Shown here: in pieces, positions 33,601-47,200 of the stretch
Position numbering within the stretch: the first letter of the stretch is position 1
Layout of the letters: the number at the start of each line of letters is the position of its first letter
Assembly (NCBI GenBank): GCA_964035015.1
Contig: OZ036004.1
Span: 15,187,419-15,251,418 of the forward strand
DNA: 64,000 nucleotides
Direction: 5' to 3'
From: Corallium rubrum
Lineage: Eukaryota > Cnidaria > Anthozoa > Scleralcyonacea > Coralliidae
Made by a program: the position numbers and the translations under genes
The notes under the pieces: generated by a model
Told to the model about the DNA's origin: nothing
What the model saw: the letters and a program-made list of their open reading frames with translations, nothing else
Databases searched by the model: none

Positions 33601-36600
33601 TTAGCACGAATTTAATCCTTCTCTGTCCTAGCGAAGGTGCAAAAACGCATTATCCGATAAAAAGCTTTGTTTTTTTACGAAATATTTGAAGTTTAAGATA
33701 TGGCGAAATTCACACAAAATGAACAGGGTCCCTCCTTTACAATTTCGCTAATTTTTTGAACTTTTGAAATAAGGCTAAATCATTGCCTTTTATCACGAAT
33801 TAGTTTTTCTCTGTGCAAAAACGCTTTATCCGATACAAAGAATTGTTTTTTTACGAAATATTTGAAGTTTAAGATATGGCCAAAATCAAGCAAAATGAAT
33901 AGGGGCACCCCTTTACAAATTCCTTGATTTTTGAACTTTTGAAATAAGACTAAATCATTGCCGTTTATCACGAATTAATCCGTTTCTGTCCTAGCGAAGG
34001 TGAAAAACGCTTTATCCGATCCAAAGTCTTGTTTTTTTACAAAATATTTGAAGTTTAAGATTCGGCCAAAATCAAACAAAATGAATAGGGGCACCCCTTT
34101 ACAACTTCGCTGATTTTTCAACTTTTGAAATATAGCTAAATCATTGCCGTTTATCACGAATTGGTCTTTCTCTGGCCTAGGGAAGGTGCAAAAACGCTTC
34201 ATCCGATCAAAACATTGGTTTTACGAAATATTTGAAGTTTAAGAAATGACCCAAATCAAACAAAATGAATAGGATCCCCGCTTTACAAATTCGCTGATTT
34301 TCGAACTTTTTAAATATGGCTAAATCATTGCCGTTTTTCACGAATTAGTCTTTCTCTGTCTTAGAGATGGCGCAAAAACGCTTTATCCGATCCAAAGCAT
34401 TGTTTTTTTTACGAAATACTTGAAGTTTAAGAAATGGCCCAAATCAAACGAAATGAATAGGGTCCCCCCTTTACAATATCCCTGAATTTTGAACTTTTCA
34501 AATAAAACTAAATCATTGCCGTTTATTACGAATTAGTCTTTCTCTGTTCTAGGGAAGGTGCAAAAACGGTTTACCCCATCCAAAGCATTGTTTTTACGAA
34601 ATATTTGAAGTTTAAGAAATGGCCATAATCAAACAAAATGAATAGGGGCACCCCTTTACAATTTCCCTGATTTTTGAACTTTTGAAATAAGACTAAATCA
34701 TTGCCGTTTATCACGAATGAATCCGTTTCTGTCTTAGCGAAGGTGAAAAACGCTTTATCCGATCCAAAGTCTTGTTTTTTTACAAAATATTTGAAGTTTA
34801 AGATACGGCCAAAATCAAACAAAATGAATAGGGGCACCCCTTTACAACTTCGCTGATTTTTCAACTTTTGAAATAAAGCTAAATCATTGCCGTTTATCAC
34901 GAATTGGTCTTTCTCTGGCCTAGGGAAGGTGCAAAAACGCTTCATCCGATCAAAACATTGTTTTTACGAAATATTTCAAGTTTAAGAAATGACCCAAATC
35001 AAACAAAATGAATAGTGTTCCCCCTTTACAAATTCCCCGATATTTCAACTTTTGAAATAAGGATTAATGATGTCCGTCTAGCACGAATTTAATCCTTCTC
35101 TGTCCTAGGGAAGGAGAGAAAACGTATTATCCGATAAAAAGCTTTGTTTTTATACGAAATATTTGAAGTTTAAGATATGGCGAAATTCACACAAAATGAA
35201 CAGGGTCCCTCCTTTACAATTTCGCTGATTTTTTGAACTTTTGAAATAAGGCTAAATCATTGCCTTTTATCACGAATTAGTTTTTCTCTGTGCAAAAACG
35301 CATTAACCGATCCAAAGCATTGTTTTTTTTAAGAAATATTTGAAGTTTAAGAAATGGCCCAATTCAATCAATATGAATGGGTTCCCCCCTTTTCAATTTC
35401 GCTGATTTTTGAACTTTTGAAATATGGCTAAATCATTGCCGTTTATCACGAATTATCCTCTCTCTGTCCTAGGGAAGGTGCAAAAACGCTTTATCCGAAA
35501 CAAAGCATTGTTTTTTTACGAAACATTTGAAGTTTAAGAAATGACCAAAATCAAACAAAATGAATAGGGTCCCCCCTTTACAATTTCGCTGATTTTTGAG
35601 TTTTTGAAATAAGTTTAAATCATGGCCGTCTCGCACGAATTAGTCTTTCTCTGACAAAGGGTAGGTGCAAAAACGCTTTTTCCGATACAAAGCATTGTCT
35701 TTTTTCGAAATATTCGACGGTTGAAAATGGCCCAAATCAAACGAAATGAATAGGGTCCCCCCTTTACAATTTCGTGATTTTTGAACTATTGAAATAAGGC
35801 TAAATTATTGCCGTTTATCACGAATTAGTCTTTCTCTGTCCTAGGGAAGGTGTAAAAAAGCTTTTTCCATTACAAATCATTGTTTTTTACGAAATATTTG
35901 AAGTTTAAGAAATGGTCCAAATCAAACGAAATTTTTAGGTTCCCTCCTTTACACCTTAGCTGATTTTTCAACTTTTGAAATAAGGCTAAATCAATGCCAT
36001 TGATCACGAATTACTTTTTCTCCGTCCTAGGGAGTGTGCAAAAATGCTTTTTCCGATACAAAGCTTTCTTTTTTTACAAAACATTTGAAGTTGAAGAAAT
36101 GGCCAAGATCAAAAGAAATGAATAGGGTCCCACCTTTACACTTTCTCCGATTTTTGAAATTATGAAATAAGGCTAAATCATGGCCGTTTAGCACGAATTG
36201 TTCCTTCTCTGTCCTAGCGAAGGTGAAAAAACGCATAATCCGATAAAAAGCTTTGTTTTTTTACGAAATATTTGAAGTTTAAGATATGGCGAAATTCACA
36301 CAAAATGAATAGGGTCCCTCCTTTACAATTTCGCTGATTTTTTGAACTTTTGAAATAAGGCTAAATCATTGCCTTTTATCACGAATTACTTTTTCTCTGT
36401 GCAAAAACGGTTTTTCCGATACAAAGCATTGTTTTTTTACGAAATATTTGAAGTTTAAGAAATGGCCAAAATGAAACAAAATGAATAGGGTCCCCTCTTT
36501 ACAATTTCGTTGATATTTCAACTTTTGAAATAATGCTAAATCATTGCCATTAATCACGAATTAGTCTTTTTCCTTGTCTAGGAAAGGTGCTAAAACGCTG

Positions 36601-39600
36601 TTTCCAATACAAAGCATTGTTTTTTTTACGAAATATTTGAAGTTTAAGAAATGGCCAAAATCAAACAAAATGAATAGGGTCCCCCCTTTACAATTTCGCT
36701 GATTTTGGAATTTTTGAAAAAGGCTGAATCATTGCCATTTATCACGAATTACTCTTTCTCCGTCTTAGGGAAGGTGCAAAAACGCTTTTTGCGATAAGAA
36801 CTTTGTTTTTTTACGAAATATTTGAATTTTAAGAAATGGCCAAAATCAAACAAAAATAGGGTCCCCCCTTTACAATTTCGCTGATTTTTGAACCGTTTGA
36901 AATAAGGCTAAATCATTGCCGTTGATCACGAATTAGTCTTTCTCTGTCCTATAGGGAAGGCGCAAAAACGCTTCATCCCATCCAAACAATTGTTTTTTTT
37001 TCGAAATATTTGAAGTTTAAGAAATTGCCAAAATACAGCGAAATGAATAGGGTCCCCCCTTTACAATTTCGCTGATTTTTGAACTGTATGAAATAAGGAT
37101 AAATCATTGCCGTTTATCACGAATTAGTCATTCTGTGTCCTAGGGAACGAGCAAAAACGCTTTTTCCGATACAAAGCATTGTTTTTTTAAGAAATATTTG
37201 AAGTTTAAGAAATGGTCCAAATCAAACAAAATGAATAGGGTCCCCCCTTTACAATTTCGCTGATTTTTCAACTTTTGAAATAAGGCTAAATCATTGCCGT
37301 TTAGTACGAATTAATCCTTCTCTGTCCTTGCGAACGTGCAAAAACGCTTTATCTGATCCAAAGCATTGTTTTTCTACGAAATATTTGAAGTTTAATAAAT
37401 GGCCCCTTTACAATTTCGCTGATTTTTGACCTTTTAAAATCAGGCTTAATAAATGTCGTTTAATTTATCACGAATTAATCCTTCTCTGTCCTAGCGAAGG
37501 TGCAAAAACGCTTTATCCGACATAAAGCATTGTTTTTTTTCCGAAATATTTGAAGTTTAATAAATGGCCAAAATCAAACAAAATGAATAGGGTCCCCCCT
37601 TTACATTTTCGCTGATTTTTGAACCGTTTGAAATAAGGATAAATCATTGCCGTTTATATATAACGTATTAGTCTTTCTCTGTCCTAGGGAAGTTGCAAAA
37701 ACGCATTACCCGATCCATAGCATTGTTTTTTTACGAAATATTTGAAGTTTAAGAAATGGCCAAAATCAAACAAAATGTATAGGGTACACCCTTTACAATT
37801 TCGCTGATTTTTGAACTTTTGAAATAAGGCTAAATCATTGCCGTTTATCACGAATTAGTCTTTCTCTGTCCTATAGGGAAGGTGCAAAAACGCTTCATCC
37901 CATCCAAACAATTGTTTTTTTTCGAAATATTTGAAGTTTAAGAAATTGCCAAAATACAGCGAAATGAATAGGGTCCCCCCTTTACAATTTCGCTGATTTT
38001 TGAACTGTATGAAATAAGGATAAATCATTGCCGTTTATCACGAATTAGTCATTCTATGTCCTAGGGAACGAGCAAAAACGCTTTTTCCGATACAAAGCAT
38101 TGTTTTTTTAAGAAATATTTGAAGTTTAAGAAATGGTCCAAATCAAACAAAATGAATACGGTCACCCGTTTACAATTTCGCTGATTTTTCAATTTTTGAA
38201 ATAAGGCTAAATCATTGCCGTTTAGTGCGAATTAATCCTTCTCTGTCCTTGCGAACGTGCAAAAACGCTTTATCCGATCCAAAGCATTGTTTTTCTACGA
38301 TTTATTTGAAGTTTAATAAATGGCTCCTTTACAATTTCGCTGATTTTTGACCTTTTAAAATCAGGCTTAATAAATGTCGTTTAATTTATCACGAATTAAT
38401 CCTTCTCTGTCCTAGCGAAGGTGCAAAAACGCTTTATCCGACATAAAGCATTGTTTTTTTTCCGAAATATTTGAAGTTTAATAAATGGCCAAAATCAAAC
38501 AAAATGAATAAGGTCCCCCCTTTACATTTTCGCAGATTTTTGAACCGTTTGAAATAAGGATAAATCATTGCCGTTTATATATAACGTATTAGTCTTTCTC
38601 TGTCCTAGGGAAGTTGCAAAAACGCATTACCCGATCCATAGCATTGTTTTTTTACGAAATATTTGAAGTTTAAGAAATGGCCAAAATCAAACAAAATGTA
38701 TAGGGTACACCCTTTACAATTTCGCTGATTTTTGAACTTTTGAAATAAGGCTAAATCATTGCCATTTATCACGAATTAGTCTTTCTCTGTCCTATAGGGA
38801 AGGTGCAAAAACGCTTCATCCCATCCAAGCAATTGTTTTTTTTCGAAATATTTGAATTTTAAGAAATTGCCAAAATACAGCGAAATGAATAGGGTCCCCC
38901 CTTTACAATTTCGCTGATTTTTGAACTGTATGAAATAAGGATAAATCATTGCCGTTTATCACGAATTAATCATTCTATGTCCTAGGGAACGAGCAAAAAC
39001 GCTTTTTCCGATACAAAGCATTGTTTTTTTAAGAAATATTTGAAGTTTAAGAAATGGTCCAAATCAAACAAAATGAATAGGGTCCCCCCGTTTACAATTT
39101 CGCTGATTTTTCAATTTTTGAAATAAGGCTAAATCATTGCCGTTTAGTGCGAATTAATCCTTCTCTGTCCTTGCGAACGTGCAAAAACGCTTTATCCGAT
39201 CCAAAGCATTGTTTTTCTACGATTTATTTGAAGTTTAATAAATGGCTCCTTTACAATTTCGCTGATTTTTGACCTTTTAAAATCAGGCTTAATAAATGTC
39301 GTTTAATTTATCACGAATTAATCCTTCTCTGTCCTAGCGAAGGTGCAAAAACGCTTTATCCGACATAAAGCATTGTTTTTTTTCCGAAATATTTGAAGTT
39401 TAATAAATGGCCAAAATCAAACAAAATGAATAAGGTCCCCCCTTTACATTTTCGCAGATTTTTGAACCGTTTGAAATAAGGATAAATCATTGCCGTTTAT
39501 ATATAACGTATTAGTCTTTCTCTGTCCTAGGGAAGTTGCAAAAACGCATTACCCGATCCAAAGCATTATTTTTTTACGAAATATTTGAACTTTAAGAAAT

Positions 39601-40240
39601 GGCCAAAATCAAACAAAATGTATAGGGTACACCCTTTACAATTTCGCTGATTTTTGAACTTTTGAAATAAGGCTAAATCATTGCCGTTTATCACGAATTA
39701 GTCTTTCTCTGTCCTATAGGGAAGGTGCAAAAACGCTTCATCCCATCCAAACAATTGTCTTTTACGAAATATTTGAAGTTTAAGAAATTGCAAAAATACA
39801 ACGAAACGAATAGGGTCCCCCCTTTACAATTTCGCTGATTTTTGAACTGTATGAAATAAGGATAAATCATTGCCGTTTATCACGAATTAGTCATTCTCTG
39901 TCCTAGGGAACGAGCAAAAACGCTCTTTCCGATACAAAGCATTGTTTTTTTAAGAAATATGTGAAGTTTAAGAAATGGTCCAAATCAAACAAAATGAATA
40001 GGGTCCCCCCTTTACAATTTCGCTGATTTTTCAACTTTTGAAATAAGGCTAAATCATTGCCGTTTAGTACGAATTAATCCTTCTCTGTCCTAGCGAACGT
40101 GCAAAAACGCTTTATCCGATCCAAAGCATTGTTTCTCTACGAAATATTTGAAGTTTCATAAATGGCCCAAATCAAACGAAATGAATAGGGTCCCCCCTTT
40201 ACACTTTCGCTCATTTTTCAACATTTGAAATAAGGCTAAA
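21612..40240. repeat. Satellite B, 187/175-bp tandem array (left block)
   Basis: Tandem monomers recognised by cacgaatta...cgaaatatttgaagttt...caaaatgaatagggtcccccctttacaatttcg (not contiguous). cacg anchors at 21707, 21882, 22069, 22244 and 22431 give alternating spacings of 175 and 187 bp. The shorter form lacks ~12 bp around tcctagggaagg. Blocks of several monomers recur at multi-kilobase distances, and some monomers are truncated (for example aaatggcccctttacaa near 37402). The many short minus-strand open frames are this monomer read repeatedly and are not genes. I see no similarity to satellite A by eye. Confidence 0.95.
37400..40240. repeat. Higher-order repeat of ~920 bp within satellite B
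   Basis: A rare variant block (gaccttttaaaatcaggctt, directly after a truncated monomer) recurs at 37428, 38348 and 39271, spacings of 920 and 923 bp, about five monomers. The other monomers in each block also match in order (for example the atataacgtattagtc and catcccatccaaacaattg variants). This marks recent amplification of a five-monomer unit. Confidence 0.8.
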
Positions 40241-41273
40241 CTAGAAATACAAGAATGCAACAACCCCTCGCCCACTTTTGTTAAATGTTTTTTTGAAACA
40301 GCGCCCACCCACCACCCTGAGTTAAAATATATACAACCAATATAAAAACAAACCGATTTTAAAACCAACGATAATCCTCGAGATAATTATAGAATTTATG
40401 GATAGGATGACCAACTGATTTAATGAAAGTTGAACATATGAAAGAAAAACTTAGATCTGGTTGTAAAATTTTTATAGGAGGATTCAAAAGGGACTATTTT
40501 TAGCAGGCACAATAAATGGCTTATGGCTTCCCTATGTATACATGTTTTGCAAAGGCAGAATTAAAAGTTAACAGCTCAAAATTATATTTATAATAGAGTC
40601 TGAGATAAAAACAATTCAGTAGAATCGGATCCCAGAAAGAAGTATTAATATGACGACGTTTCAGTCGAAAATTTGAAATACGGCAAACAAAATCGCCAAA
40701 GCCCATGCAAAGTCAATGAATAACATCAACACAAGCTTGTAAAGGAAGTGTTTTAAGTTAGCTTTAGTTAAGCTGACTTATGGTTTGGACGAGCAAAGGG
40801 AAAGCACGAAAACGTGAAGCTGTATATTGTTTAGGTTATTAAGACAAACAAGAATCCTACCGTTTATAACTTTAAAATGATTTGACCACTGAGTGACCAC
40901 AACCACTACAATTCAGATCGAGTTTTGTTTACCATATGGCGTTTGGTTTCTTCAGGTTCTCTGGTTTCGCTTCAAGATATATTAAACCGGGTGTTTGTAT
41001 CCTTTTATTCGTTCTCTTTTATTATTTAAGTATAACAGGCTCCATTTCGTTAAACGAAAGCAAAATACTGACAGATTTAATAGTTTTCTTCGTCGCTAGT
41101 CACCAGTGTCCAACTATTCTTACCGCGTGACACCGTACCAAACATATATATAAATAAATAAATAAACTATTTCCCAAATTTCGTCCCCCTCGCTTTTTCT
41201 ATGGACACCACGCGTGTCGAGATTAGCACCCTGACCGGGCTCCGGGCCTTCGGCCCTACGCCCGGCTCGGGGA
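40241..41273 (-). mobile_element. Non-autonomous Helitron-like insertion (TC...CTAG, A/T target)
   Basis: A 1033-bp unique segment interrupts a satellite B monomer. Removing it restores ggctaaa/tcattgcc with no bases lost or duplicated. Read on the minus strand it begins TCCCCGAGCC and ends ...TATTTCTAG, and it sits between A and T: exactly the 5'-TC, CTRR-3', A/T rule of classical Helitrons. The GC-rich 5' end folds into nested stems (CCGGGC/GCCCGG at 41235-41265 around GGGCC-ttc-GGCCC). The usual 3' hairpin is weak (AACAA/TTGTT, 14-nt loop), which is the main doubt. It has no transposase. Open frames at 40521-40706 (minus) and 40936-41130 (plus, one hydrophobic stretch) are unrecognised and may be chance or captured DNA. 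Confidence 0.6.
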
Positions 41274-44200
41274 TCATTGCCGTTTATCACGAATTAGTCT
41301 TTCTCTGTCTTAAAGAAGCTGCAAAAACGCTTTTTCCGATATAAAGCATTGTTTTTTTACGAAATATTTGAAGTTTAAGAAATGGCCCAAATCAAACAAA
41401 ATGAATAGGCTCATCCCTTTACAATTTCGCTGATTTTTCAACTTTTGAAAGAAGGCAAAATCATTGCCGTTTATCACGAATTCATCTTTCTCTGTCCAAG
41501 GGAAGGTGCAAAAACGCTTTATCCGATACATGCAAAGCATTGCTTTTTAACGAAATATTTCAAGTTTAAGATTTGGCAAAAATAAAACAAGATGACTAGG
41601 GTACCCCCTTTACAATTTCGCTGATTTTTGACCTTTTAAAGTAAGGCTTAAAAAATGTCGTTTAATTTATCACGAATTAATCCTTCTCTGTCCTAGCGAA
41701 GGTGCAAAAACGCTTTATCCGACACAAAGCATTGTTTTTTTTCCGAAATATTTGAAGTTTAATAAATGGCCAAAATCAAACAAAATGAATAGGGTCCCCC
41801 CTTTCCAAATTCGCCGATTTTTCAACTTTTGAAGTAAGGCTAAATCATATCCGTCTAGCACGAATTTAATACTTCTCTGTCCTAGCGAAGGTGAAAAAAC
41901 GCTTTATCCGATAAAAAGCTTTGCTTTTTTACGAAATATTTGAAGTTTAAGATATGGCGAAATTCACACCAAATGAATAGGGTCCCCCCTTTACAATTTC
42001 GCAGATTTTTGCCTTTTAAAATAAGGCTAAATAAATGACGTTTAATTTATCACGATTTAATTCTTCTCTGTCTTAGCGAAGGTGAAAAAACGCTTTATCC
42101 GATAAAAAGTTTTGTTTTTTTACGAAATACTTGAAGTCACACAAAATGAATAGAGTCCCTCCTTTACAATTTCGCTGATTTTTTGAACTTTTCAAATAAG
42201 GCTAAATCATTGCCTTTTATCACGAATTACTCTTTCTCTGTGCAAAAACGTTTTTTCCGATCCAAAGCATTGTTTCTTTACGAAATATTTGAAGTTTAAG
42301 TTATGGCCAAAATCAAACAAAATGAATAGGGTCCCCCCTTTACAATTTCGCTGATTTTGAACTTTTGAAATAAGGCTAAATCATTGCCGTTTATCACGAA
42401 TTAATCCATTTCTGTCCTAGCGAAGGTGCGAAAACGCTTCATCCGATACAAACATTGTTTTTACGAAATATTTCAAGTTTAAGAAATGCCCAAAATCAAA
42501 TAAAATGAAAAGGATCCCCCCTTTACAATTTCGCTGATTTTTGACCTTTTAAAGTAAGGCTTAAAAAATGTCGTTTAATTTATCACGAATTAATCCTTCT
42601 CTGTCCTAGCGAAGGTGCAAAAACGCTTTATCCGACACAAAGCATTGTTTTTTTTCCGAAATATTTGAAGTTTAATAAATGGCCAAAATCAAACAAAATG
42701 AATAGGGTCCCCCCTTTCCAAATTCGCCGATTTTTCAACTTTTGAAGTAAGGCTAAATCATGTCCGTCTAGCACGAATTTAATACTTCTCTGTCCTAGCG
42801 ATGGTGAAAAAACGCTTTATCCGATAAAAAGCTTTGTTTTTTTACGAAATATTTGAAGTTTAAGATATGGCGAAATTCACACCAAATGAATAGGGTCCCC
42901 CCTTTACAATTTCGCAGATTTTTGCCTTTTGAAATAAGGCTAAATAAATGACGTTTAATTTATCACGATTTAATCCTTCTCTGTCTTAGCGAAGGTGAAA
43001 AAACGCTTTATCCGATAAAAAGTTTTGTTTTTTTACGAAATACTTGAAGTCACACAAAATGAATAGAGTCCCTCCTTTACAATTTCGCTGATTTTTTGAA
43101 CTTTTCAAATAAGGCTAAATCATTGCCTTTTATCACGAATTACTCTTTCTCTGAGCAAAAACGTTTTTTCCGATCCAAAGCATTGTTTCTTTACGAAATA
43201 TTTGAAGTTTAAGTTATGGCCAAAATCAAACAAAATGAATAGGGTCCCCCCTTTACAATTTCGCTGATTTTGAACTTTTGAAATAAGGCTAAATCATTGC
43301 CGTTTATCACGAATTAATCCATTTCTGTCCTAGCGAAGGTGCGAAAACGCTTCATCCGATCCAAACATTGTTTTTACGAAATATTTCAAGTTTAAGAAAT
43401 GCCCAAAATCAAATAAAATGAAAAGGATCCCCCCTTTACAATTTCGCTGATTTTTGAACTTTTGAAATAAAGCCAAATCATTGCCGTTTATCACGAATTA
43501 GTCTTTCTCTGTCCTATATAGGGAATGTGCAAAAACGCCTCATCCCATCCAAACAATTGTTTTTTACGAAATATTTGAAGTTTAATTAAGAAATGGCCCA
43601 AATCAAACAAAATGAATAGGGTCACCCCTTTACAATTTCGCTTCTTTTTGAACTGTTTGAAATAACGATGAAATCAATGCCGTTTAGCACGAATTAGTCT
43701 TTCTCTGTCCTAGTGAGGTGCAAAAATACTTTATCCGATACAAAGCATCGTTTTGCTACGAAATATTTGAAGTTTAAGATATGGCCAACATCAAACAAAA
43801 TGATCCGGTCACCCCTTTACAATTTCGCTGATTTTTGAACTTTTAAAATATAGCTAAATCATTGTCGTTAATCACTAATTAATCTTTCTCTGTCCAAGGG
43901 AAGGTGCAAAAACGCTTTTTCCGATACAAAGCATTGTTTTTTTACGAAATATTTGAAGTTTAAGAAATGGCCAAAATCAAACAAAATCAATAGGGTCCCC
44001 CCTTTACAATTTCGCTGATTGTTGAACTTTAGAAATAAAGCTAAATCATTGCCGTTTATCACGAATTAGTCTTTCTCTGTCCTATAGGGAAGGTGCAAAA
44101 ACGCTTCATCCCATCCAAACAATTGTTTTTTTACGAAATATTTGAAGTTTAAGAATTGGCCAAAATCAAACAAAATGAATATGGTCCCCCCTTTACAATT

Positions 44201-47200
44201 TCGTTGATTTTTCAACTTTTGAAATAAGGCTAAATCATTTCCGTTTATCTAGAATTACTCTTTTTCTGTCCTAGGGAAGGTGTAAAAACGCTTTATCCGA
44301 TACAAAGCAATGTTTTTTTACGAAATATTTGAAGTTCAAGAAATGGCCCAAATCAAACAAAATGAATAGGGTCCCCCTTTACAATTTCGCCGATTTTTCA
44401 ACTCTTGAAAAAAGGCTAAATCATTGCCATTTATCACGAATTACTCTTTCTCCGTCCTAGGGAAGGTGCAAAAACGCTTTTTCCGATCCAAAGCATTGTT
44501 TTTTTTCGAAATATTTGAAGTTTAAGAAATGGCCAAAATCAAACAAAATGAATAGAGTGCTCCCTTTACAATTTCGCTGATTTTTGAACTTTTGAAATAA
44601 GGCTAAATCATTGCCGTTTATCACGAATTAGTCTTTCTCTGTCCTATAGGGAAGGTGTAAAAACGCTTCATCTCATCCAAACAATTGGGTTTTTTTCGAA
44701 ATATTTGAAGTTTAAGAAATTGCCAAAATACCGCGAAATGAATAGGGTCCCCCCTTTACAATTTCGCTGATTTTTGAACTGTATGAAATAAGGATAAATC
44801 ATTGCCGTTAATCACGAATTAGTCATTCTGTGTCCTAGGGAACAAGCAAAAGCGCTTTTTCTGATACAAAGCATTGTTTTTTTAAGAAGTATTTGAAGTT
44901 TAAGAAATGGTCCAAATCAAACAAAATGAATAGGGTCCCCCCTTTACAATTTCGCTGATTTTTCAACTTTTGAAATAAGGCTAAATCATGGCCGTTTAGC
45001 ACGAATTGTTCCTTCTCTGTCCTAGCGAAAGTGAAAAAACGTTTTTTCCGATACAAAGCATTGTTTTTTTAAGAAATATTTGAAGTTTAAGAAATGGTCA
45101 AAATCAAACAAAATGAATAGGGTCCCCCCTTTACAATTTCGTTGATTTTTCAACTTTTGAAATAATGCTAAATCATTGCCGTTTATCACGAATTAGTCTT
45201 TTTCCTTGTCTAGGAAAGGTGCTAAAACGCTATTTCCAATACAAAGCATTGTTTTTTTACGAAATATTTGAAGTTTAAGAAATGGCCAAAATCAAACAAA
45301 ATGAATAGGGTCCCCCCTTTACAATTTCGCGGATTTTTGAGTTTTTGAAATAAGGTTAAATCATGTCCGTCTCGCACGAATTAGTCTTTCTCTGAGCAAG
45401 GGAAGGTGCAAAAATGCTTTTTCCGATACAAAGCATTGTTTTTTTTCGAAATATTTGACGTTTGAAAATGGCCCAAATCAAACGAAATGAATAGGGTCCC
45501 CCCTTTACAATTTCGTGATTTTTGAACTATTGAAATAAGGCTAAATTATTGCCGTTTATCACGAATTAATCTTTCTCTGTCCTAGGGAAGGTGTAACAAA
45601 GCTTTTTCCGATACAAATCATTGTTTTTTACGAAATATTTGAAGTTTAAGAAATGGTCCAAATCAAACGAAATTAATAGGTTCCCTCCTTTACACCTTCG
45701 CCGATTTTTCAACTTTTGAAATAAGGCTAAATCATGGCCGTTTAGCGCGAATTGATCCTTCTCTGTCCTAGCGAAGGTGCAAAAACGCTTTATCCGATCC
45801 AAAGCATTGTTTTTTAAGAAATATTTGAAGTTTAAGATATGGCCAAATTCACACAAAATGAATAGGGTCCCTCCTTTACAATTTCGCTGATTTTTTGAAC
45901 TTTTGAAATAAGGCTAAATCATTGCCTTTTATCACGAATTACTTTTTCTCTGAGCAAAAACGGTTTTTCCGATACAAAGCATTGTTTTTTTACGAAATAT
46001 TTGAAGTTTAAGAAATAGCCAAAATCAAACAAAATGAATAGGGTCCCCTCTTTACAATTTCGTTGATTTTTCAACTTTTGAAAAAAGGCTAAATCATTGC
46101 CATTTATCACGAATTACTCTTTCTCCGTCCTAGGGAAGGTGTAAAAACGCTTTTTCCGATCCAAAGCATTCTTCTTCTACGAAATATTGAAGTTTAAGAA
46201 ATGGCCAAAATCAAACAAAATGAATAGTGTGCTCCCTTTACAATTTCGCTGATTTTGGAATTTTTTAAATAAGGCTAAATCATTGCCTTTTATCACGAAT
46301 TACTTTTTCTCTGAGCAAAAACGGTTTTTCCGATACAAAGCATTGTTTTTTTACGAAATATTTGAAGTTTAAGAAATGACCAAAATCAAACAAAATGAAT
46401 AGGGTCCCCCCTTTACAATTTCGCTGATTTTTGAGTTTTTGAAATAAGGTTAAATCATGGCCGTCTCGCACGAATTAGTCTTTCTCTGAGCAAGGGAAGG
46501 TGCAAAAACGCTTTTTCCGATTCAAAGCATTGTTTTTTTAAGAAATATTTGAAGTTTAAGAAATGGCCAAAATCAAACAAAATGAATAGGGTGCTCCCTT
46601 TACAATTTCGCTGATTTTTGAACTTTTGAAATAAGGCTAAATCATTGCCGTTTCTCACGAATTAGTCTTTCTCTGTCCTATAGGGAAGGTGCAAAAACGT
46701 TTCATCACATCCAAACAATTGTTTTTTTACGAAATATTTGAAGTTTAAGAATTGGCCAAAATCAAACAAAATGAATATGGTCCCCCCTTTACAATTTCGT
46801 TGATTTTTCAACTTTTGAAATAAGGCTAAATCATTGCCGTTTATCTAGAATTACTCTTTTTCTGTCCTAGGGAAGGTGTAAAAACGCTTTATCCGATACA
46901 AAGCAATGTTTTTTTACGAAATATTTGAAGTTTAAGAAATGGCCCAAATCAAACAAAATGAATAGGGTCCCCTCTTTACAATTTCGTTGATTTTTCAACT
47001 CTTGAAAAAAGGCTAAATCATTGCCATTTATCACGAATTACTCTTTCTCCGTCCTAGGGAAGGTGCAAAAACGCTTTTTCCGATCCAAAGCATTGTTTTT
47101 TTACGAAATATTTGAAGTTTAAGAAATGGCCAAAATCAAACAAAATGAATAGGGTGCTCCCTTTACAATTTCGCTGATTTTTGAACTTTTGAAATAAGGC

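Noticed and set aside
40241-41273. Insertion read as an LTR or TIR element
   Set aside because: The ends are not inverted or direct repeats of each other and there is no target duplication; TC/CTAG in an A/T target fits better.
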